Positions 6,898-10,503 of a stretch of DNA of 10,503 nucleotides are shown here, piece after piece. Where the stretch lies: positions 1 to 10,503 of the forward strand of contig JASEIE010000125.1 of NCBI GenBank assembly GCA_030024065.1. The letters are read 5' to 3'. Numbering within the stretch: position 1 is the first letter of the stretch; each line of letters opens with the position of its first letter. The notes under the pieces are model-generated. The model was given only the letters and a program-made list of their open reading frames with translations, searched no databases and was not told the origin of the DNA. The translations under genes were made by a program, and so were the position numbers. Origin of the DNA: Thermodesulfobacteriota bacterium (GTDB lineage: Bacteria; Desulfobacterota; BSN033; UBA1163).

Positions 6898-8121
6898 TTA
6901 AATCACTTCTATTTTGGGAATCGGGATAACAAACTTCCCCCCCCACTGCCTGATAAAGGCCATCTGCTCCATGATTTCGTCTTTGAGATTCCACGGCAAA
7001 ATGAATAAATAATCCGGCTTGGTCTCCTTGACTATATTCGGTTCTATAATAGGAATATGACTTCCCGGTAGAAAGTGCCCCTGTTTATAGGGATTCTTAT
7101 CCACCGTATAATCAATAAAATCTGATCGAATTCCGCAGTAATTCAGCAACGTGTTCCCTTTGGCAGGCGCCCCATAGCCCACAACCCTTTTTCCCTCTTC
7201 TTTTGTCCGAATCAAAAATTTCAGGATATCCTGCTTGATCGTTTTCACTTTTTCCTGAAAACCCAGGTAATGATGGATATCTCCAAAACCGGCCTTCATT
7301 TCTTTTTGCCTCAACCGATCCACCCGCTCAGTAATCGGTTGGGTCGTATTTTCGGTGTGGCATGCATAAATCCGGAGAGAACCGCCATGGGTGGGCAACT
7401 CTTCCACATCAAAGAGGGTAAGGCCATGGGTATGGAAAATCCTCTCGACCGTGAGGAAAGAAAAATAAGAGAAATGCTCATGATAGATCGTATCAAACTG
7501 TGTTTCTTCCATAAGCCTCATCAGGTGAGGAAATTCCATCGTGATCGCACCATGGGGATTTAGCAAGATCTTCAATCCCATGACAAAGTCATTCAGGTTG
7601 GGCACGTGGGCCAACACATTATTTCCCAGCAAAAGGTCCGCACGCTTGCCTTCGGAGGTTAACTGTTTAGCTGTTTCGGCCCCAAAAAACAGGGTTTCCG
7701 TGGGAATTCCTTTCTTTCTGGCCACCTCTGCCACATTACGAGCAGGCTCTACCCCCAGGACAGGAATTCCTCTCTCAGAAAAATACTGAAGTAAATAGCC
7801 ATCATTGCTAGCAATCTCAACCACAAAAGAATTCCTGTCCAATCGAAAAAGACGGATCATGTCCTCCGAATAGCTTTTAGCATGTTTTAACCAGGTATCC
7901 GAGTAAGAGGAAAAATAGGCATAATCACTGAAGATATTTTCAGGTGTCTCATATTCCTGCAACTGGACTAAAAAACAGGATTCACAGACAAAAACCTCCA
8001 ATGGATAAAACACTTCTCTTTGATACAATTGTTCTTTTGTGAGGAAAGAATTGGAAAGGGGAAAGGAACCCAGAGAGAGAAAGAGATGCGTGAGAGGTTT
8101 GTTACAAAATCGACACTCCAT
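6898..8121 (-). CDS. NDP-sugar C-methyltransferase (TylC3/NovU/TcaB9 type)
   Basis: This is a SAM-dependent C-methyltransferase that, in characterised relatives, adds a methyl branch to carbon 3 or 5 of a 4-keto-6-deoxy nucleotide sugar. The 407-residue product has the full three-part architecture. An N-terminal zinc site has Cys3, Cys6, Cys46 and Cys49. The SAM domain has EIASNDGYL at 102-110. The catalytic segment YHEHFSYFS is at 213-221, where relatives use Tyr, Glu and His as base and orienting residues, with HGGSLR at 245-250. The C-terminal domain carries GYGAPAKGNTLLN (315-327) and the conserved LPWNL. The ATG at 8121 lies five bases after the rfbG stop with AAGGG upstream. Next to rfbG, the likely substrate is CDP-4-keto-6-deoxyglucose or its 3,5-epimer. 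The methylated carbon is not decided by sequence; C3 is my preference. Confidence 0.88.
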   Translation of the reverse strand: MECRFCNKPLTHLFLSLGSFPLSNSFLTKEQLYQREVFYPLEVFVCESCFLVQLQEYETPENIFSDYAYFSSYSDTWLKHAKSYSEDMIRLFRLDRNSFVVEIASNDGYLLQYFSERGIPVLGVEPARNVAEVARKKGIPTETLFFGAETAKQLTSEGKRADLLLGNNVLAHVPNLNDFVMGLKILLNPHGAITMEFPHLMRLMEETQFDTIYHEHFSYFSFLTVERIFHTHGLTLFDVEELPTHGGSLRIYACHTENTTQPITERVDRLRQKEMKAGFGDIHHYLGFQEKVKTIKQDILKFLIRTKEEGKRVVGYGAPAKGNTLLNYCGIRSDFIDYTVDKNPYKQGHFLPGSHIPIIEPNIVKETKPDYLFILPWNLKDEIMEQMAFIRQWGGKFVIPIPKIEVI

Positions 8122-8126
8122 CTCGG

Positions 8127-9209
8127 TTACCCTTTCCTTTTCATCTTATCTTCATACTGCTCAATTTGACGGAGGGTTATTGGTAAGATATCTTCATGTT
8201 GGCCATAGGCCTTATACCAATCAACCGTGAACCTTAAGGCCGTTTCCAGGTCCCATTGCGGATACCATCCCAGCCTTAATTTGGCTTTAGAACAGTCTAA
8301 CTTCAGGGTATGTGCTTCGGAGGGGTGATCGGTCTCATCCATTTTCCAGCAGGCCTTTTCTCCCCAAATTTCAACGATTCTCTCGACGAGCCATTTCACA
8401 GGCTTCGCACTGCTATCTTCTGGCCCAAAATTCCACGCCCCTGCAAATGGGGCTCCATTTTGGTAAAGAAGTTGTCCCAATAAAAGGTAACCAAAAAGAG
8501 GGTCCAGAACATGTTGCCAGGGACGCACTGCATCAGGATAGCGAATCACAATAGGTTTATGGTCGAACAAGGCCTTCATACAATCAGGAAGGAGCCTGTC
8601 TTCCGCCCAATCGCCCCCGCCGATCACATTCCCCGATCTCACAGAGGCCAGAGAGACACCATGCTTTTCATAATGTTCAGGAGGAAAATAAGATTTCGAA
8701 TAAGCGGTTGTGATGAGTTCAGTACATCCCTTACTTGAACTATACGGATCCTGACCACCCATTGGGTCATTTTCTCTGTATCCCCAGACCCACTCTCGAT
8801 TCTCATAACATTTATCACTGGTCACATTAATCACGACCTTCACCCCTCCCACCTGGCGAACGGCCTCAAAAAGGTTGACCGTCCCCATGATGTTCGACGA
8901 ATAGGTTTCAAGGGGATCTTCATAGGATCGCCTGACAATGGCCTGGGCAGCTAAATGAAAAATGATTTCGGGTTTATATTTTTGAATAATCCTCTTCAGA
9001 TTGTCAAAGTCACGAACATCTCCTTCAATAGAGGTTATCTTTGAATTCAGATCACACAATTCAAAAAGACTTGGATGGGTAGGAGGTTTTAAAGCATAAC
9101 CGATGACATCTGACCCTAAATGATGCAACCAAAGGGATAGCCAGGCCCCCTTAAAACCCGTATGGCCTGTAATGAGGACTGTACGATTTCGATAAGGTTG
9201 TTCAAACAC
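8127..9209 (-). CDS. rfbG: CDP-glucose 4,6-dehydratase
   Basis: This NAD-dependent extended short-chain dehydrogenase converts CDP-D-glucose to CDP-4-dehydro-6-deoxy-D-glucose, the branch point for CDP-linked 6-deoxy and dideoxy sugars. The product is 360 residues, normal for the family. The Rossmann motif TGHTGFKG is at 14-21, a form typical of RfbG. The catalytic TSDK is at 130-133, and YSSSK with Tyr156 and Lys160 follows. I chose the GTG at 9209: it follows the rfbF stop by one base, has GGAAGG nine bases upstream inside the end of rfbF, and gives a family-like N-terminus. A GTG at 9239 would add ten residues and overlap rfbF by 29 bases. Tight spacing indicates translational coupling. 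Confidence 0.94.
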   Translation of the reverse strand: MFEQPYRNRTVLITGHTGFKGAWLSLWLHHLGSDVIGYALKPPTHPSLFELCDLNSKITSIEGDVRDFDNLKRIIQKYKPEIIFHLAAQAIVRRSYEDPLETYSSNIMGTVNLFEAVRQVGGVKVVINVTSDKCYENREWVWGYRENDPMGGQDPYSSSKGCTELITTAYSKSYFPPEHYEKHGVSLASVRSGNVIGGGDWAEDRLLPDCMKALFDHKPIVIRYPDAVRPWQHVLDPLFGYLLLGQLLYQNGAPFAGAWNFGPEDSSAKPVKWLVERIVEIWGEKACWKMDETDHPSEAHTLKLDCSKAKLRLGWYPQWDLETALRFTVDWYKAYGQHEDILPITLRQIEQYEDKMKRKG

Positions 9210-9210
9210 G

Positions 9211-9978
9211 TTACCAAACCTTCCAGGGAGGCTTTCCACTTTGCCAGAGAGTTTCTAATAACCTGACATCCCGAAGCGTATCCATACATTGCCAGAAACC
9301 TTCATGTCGATAACCGAGCAGTTGCTGGTCAGAGGTCAGTTGCTCCAGCACATCCGCTTCTAGGCTGCTTCGGTCTCCTTGCAAGTAGTTAAAGAGTGCG
9401 GGTTCAACGACCAAAAACCCTCCATTGATCCATCCCTCACCAATCTGCGGTTTTTCGGTAAATTGGGCCACCCGATTCCCATCAAATATCAAACCGCCAA
9501 AACGGGCCGGTGGACGGACAGCTGTGACGGTCGCCAGTCTTTTATGAGAGCGATGGAATTGTAATAAATCATGAAGATTAACATTACTTACCCCGTCCCC
9601 GTAAGTGATCATGAAGGTCTCGTTTTTCAGCCAAGATTCGAGACGCTTGATACGGCCCCCGGTCAGGGTATTCAGTCCTGTATCAATAAGATTTACAATC
9701 CAGTCTTCGGATATATTGTTCTGAACTTCAACTTCTCCATTGGCCAGATGGGCGGTCAGATTTCCATTCAACCGATAGTAGTCCAGAAAGTAGCGTTTGA
9801 TCATATCACCTTTGTAGCCCAGCGCAATAAAGAATTCCTTAAAACCGTAGTGGGCATAATGCTTCATGATATGCCAGAGGATCGGTCGTCCACCGATCTC
9901 CACCATTGGTTTAGGTTTAACTTCTGTCTCTTCTGCCAGGCGGGAGCCAAAACCACCCGCGAGAATGGCTACTTTCAT
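9211..9978 (-). CDS. rfbF: Glucose-1-phosphate cytidylyltransferase
   Basis: This enzyme transfers CMP from CTP to alpha-D-glucose 1-phosphate, giving CDP-glucose and pyrophosphate, the committed step to CDP-6-deoxyhexoses in the cytoplasm. The 255-residue product has the usual family length. It opens with the nucleotidyltransferase loop LAGGFGSRL (residues 6-14) and KPKPMVEIGG (21-30). The metal-binding YGDG is at 126-129, EKP at 175-177, NGGF at 185-188, and the family-typical GFWQCMDTLRD at 227-237. I chose ATG 9978 because the protein then starts MKVAILAGG, as family members do; a TTG start at 9990 would add four residues (MNWL). No strong Shine-Dalgarno is visible ahead of the ATG. It is the first operon gene and is followed directly by rfbG, the enzyme that consumes its product. 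Confidence 0.95.
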   Translation of the reverse strand: MKVAILAGGFGSRLAEETEVKPKPMVEIGGRPILWHIMKHYAHYGFKEFFIALGYKGDMIKRYFLDYYRLNGNLTAHLANGEVEVQNNISEDWIVNLIDTGLNTLTGGRIKRLESWLKNETFMITYGDGVSNVNLHDLLQFHRSHKRLATVTAVRPPARFGGLIFDGNRVAQFTEKPQIGEGWINGGFLVVEPALFNYLQGDRSSLEADVLEQLTSDQQLLGYRHEGFWQCMDTLRDVRLLETLWQSGKPPWKVW

Positions 9979-10037
9979 TAGCCAATTCAAGAATTCAAAG
10001 CGTAATATTTTCGGTTAGCTATTGGGCACATCCTATG

Positions 10038-10064
10038 TCGATCAACCCATTTTGGGTTGCTCGA
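10038..10064 (-). other. Imperfect hairpin in the rfbF leader
   Basis: CAACCC (10043-10048) and GGGTTG (10054-10059) form a six-pair stem around a five-base loop. After one mismatch, TCGA on each side (10038-10041 and 10061-10064) extends it by four pairs. It lies about 60 bases upstream of the rfbF start. No T-run follows on either strand, so it is not a standard intrinsic terminator. It could be a leader RNA structure, an operator, or chance. Confidence 0.35.
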
Positions 10065-10102
10065 TCACGCTTTGCCTGATACTTTTTTGCCCCCTTCTTC
10101 AT

Positions 10103-10250
10103 TTAAACTACTTCAAACTGTTCAAAAAGCTTCCCAACATAGGTTAATCCCTTGCCATCGATTGCCTCCACCACCTTAAACTGTTTCCCCTTGAAGACTA
10201 TCACCCCCTTTCTACTACTTTTGCCAAATTCAGAGACTAACTTTATCCTA
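10103..10250 (-). other. Short coding-looking fragment of unknown function
   Basis: Immediately after the homopolymer tract, an open minus-strand frame of about 49 codons ends with TAA at 10103. It contains the stretches KLVSEFGKSSRKGVIVFKGK and QFKVVEAIDGKGLTYVGKLF, which look protein-like, with alternating hydrophobic residues and Gly/Lys turns suggesting a small beta-rich domain. There is no ATG. The best start is GTG at 10204 (33 aa), but the purine run AGAAAGGGG abuts it, which is too close for a normal ribosome binding site. It may be the 3' remnant of a broken gene, with the tract marking the break, or a small gene with an unusual start. I do not recognise the family. Confidence 0.3.
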
Positions 10251-10271
10251 CCCCCCCCAAAAAAAAGTCAA
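10242..10271 (-). promoter_or_regulatory. Candidate sigma70-type promoter with homopolymer spacer
   Basis: On the minus strand a -35-like TTGACT (10271-10266, five of six consensus bases) is followed by an 18-base spacer and a -10-like GATAAA (10247-10242, four of six). The spacer is T7 then G8 then TAG; with the last T of the -35 hexamer the tract is T8G8. It sits about 265 bases upstream of rfbF and just downstream of the stop of the preceding ORF, so it is well placed to start the operon transcript. Slippage in the tract would change the -35/-10 distance. The hexamer matches could be chance in AT-rich DNA, and no transcription start is known. Confidence 0.35.
10251..10266. repeat. Adjacent mononucleotide tracts C8 then A8
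   Basis: Eight C (10251-10258) are directly followed by eight A (10259-10266) on the plus strand, which is G8/T8 in the direction of transcription. These are the longest juxtaposed single-base runs in the window and are a recognised substrate for slipped-strand mispairing and also for sequencing error. They lie between two short coding-looking frames and inside the candidate promoter spacer. Confidence 0.9.
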
Positions 10272-10283
10272 GTGGTTTTTTAC

Positions 10284-10503
10284 CTATCCCAGCATAACCC
10301 CCTCAATCCACTTAACATACCTCCCAGGCAAAATGACTCTACCCTGGAGAGAAGTTTCCTCACAATCTTCTCCACTCTGTGCACCAAGAACATAAGCAAA
10401 ATCTTCATTGGCACATGCCTCCAGGAGAAACACCCTTTCAACATTTTTGGGCTCATGACGGATTTTTGTGATGAGTAGTAATGAAAACAAGAAACATCTA
10501 CTC
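10284..10503 (-). CDS. 3' end of an unidentified ORF entering from the right edge
   Basis: An open frame reads in from beyond 10503 and stops with TAG at 10284. It is open across the whole visible part (about 72 codons). The only in-window start is a TTG at 10490 with no clear ribosome binding site, so the real start probably lies outside. After a hydrophobic stretch (FLFSLLLI) it reads as a soluble, acidic segment with ANEDFAYVLGAQSGEDCEE and ends RYVKWIEGVMLG. I recognise no family. Codon choice looks ordinary and the only competing long frame, on the plus strand, has low-complexity content. It is on the same strand as the operon but is separated from rfbF by about 300 bases, so it may be the previous gene of the locus or a remnant. 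Confidence 0.4.
   Translation of the reverse strand, partial: SRCFLFSLLLITKIRHEPKNVERVFLLEACANEDFAYVLGAQSGEDCEETSLQGRVILPGRYVKWIEGVMLG

Noticed and set aside
10019..10102. A 27-codon minus-strand ORF starting MKKGAKKYQAKRD between the leader fragment and rfbF
   Set aside because: It is very short, has no clear ribosome binding site, overlaps the hairpin, and could arise by chance in A-rich DNA.
10259..10281. Intrinsic terminator from the A-run and the T-run flanking GTCAAGTGG
   Set aside because: The stem would be only A-T pairs without a GC-rich core, so it is unlikely to terminate transcription.
10152..10478. A 108-codon plus-strand ORF in the leader region
   Set aside because: It lies antisense to the leader frames, is rich in Pro, Leu and Ser with homopolymer-encoded runs, and has no ribosome binding site or recognisable motif.
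1..10503. CRISPR array, tRNA, insertion sequence ends or transposase
   Set aside because: No spaced direct repeats, no tRNA-like cloverleaf and no transposase-like ORF were seen on either strand.

Overview
This window is a surface-polysaccharide (O-antigen or capsule-type) biosynthesis cluster, probably from a Gram-negative bacterium. All ten recognisable genes lie on the minus strand, so transcription runs from the right edge to the left edge. The evidence is a canonical CDP-hexose start (glucose-1-phosphate cytidylyltransferase, then CDP-glucose 4,6-dehydratase), a set of sugar-modifying enzymes, and two family 2 glycosyltransferases at the distal end. There is no rRNA, tRNA or housekeeping gene to fix the lineage, and I do not assign a genus. 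Base composition looks mosaic by eye: the block at about 3288-6362 is GC-richer, the glycosyltransferase block at about 1-1430 is clearly AT-rich, and the rest is intermediate. This is typical of horizontally assembled polysaccharide loci.

Layout in transcription order. (1) 10503-9979 is a 525-base leader region. It holds the end of an unidentified ORF that runs in from the right edge, a juxtaposed 8-base and 8-base homopolymer tract lying between -35-like and -10-like hexamers, a short coding-looking fragment, and an imperfect hairpin. (2) 9978-6366 holds rfbF, rfbG, a TylC3/NovU-type sugar C-methyltransferase and an RmlC-like 3,5-epimerase. This is a nearly complete route to a C-methyl-branched 6-deoxy-4-ketohexose on CDP. 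(3) 6362-1420 holds an ATP-grasp ligase, a fusion of a dual-specificity-phosphatase-like domain to an NAD-dependent sugar epimerase/reductase, a UbiG-like SAM methyltransferase, a CmcI (cephalosporin hydroxylase)-like SAM methyltransferase, and a DegT/perosamine-synthase-type aminotransferase. (4) 1430-22 holds one intact GT2 and one truncated or frameshifted GT2.

Most junctions are a few bases apart or overlap (ATGA, 8 nt, 11 nt), so the array from rfbF to the first GT2 behaves like a single operon with translational coupling. A plausible joint function (inference) is this: RfbF and RfbG make CDP-4-keto-6-deoxyglucose; the C-methyltransferase and 3,5-epimerase branch and invert it; the short-chain dehydrogenase domain reduces C4 or the DegT enzyme aminates it; the CmcI-like and UbiG-like enzymes O-methylate; the ATP-grasp enzyme may acylate the new amine; and the glycosyltransferases add the sugar to the repeat unit. 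No flippase, polymerase, RfbH-type 3-dehydrase or separate 4-ketoreductase lies in the window. The most unusual items are the phosphatase-epimerase fusion with its overlapping ATP-grasp partner, and the possible slippage-tunable promoter ahead of the operon.
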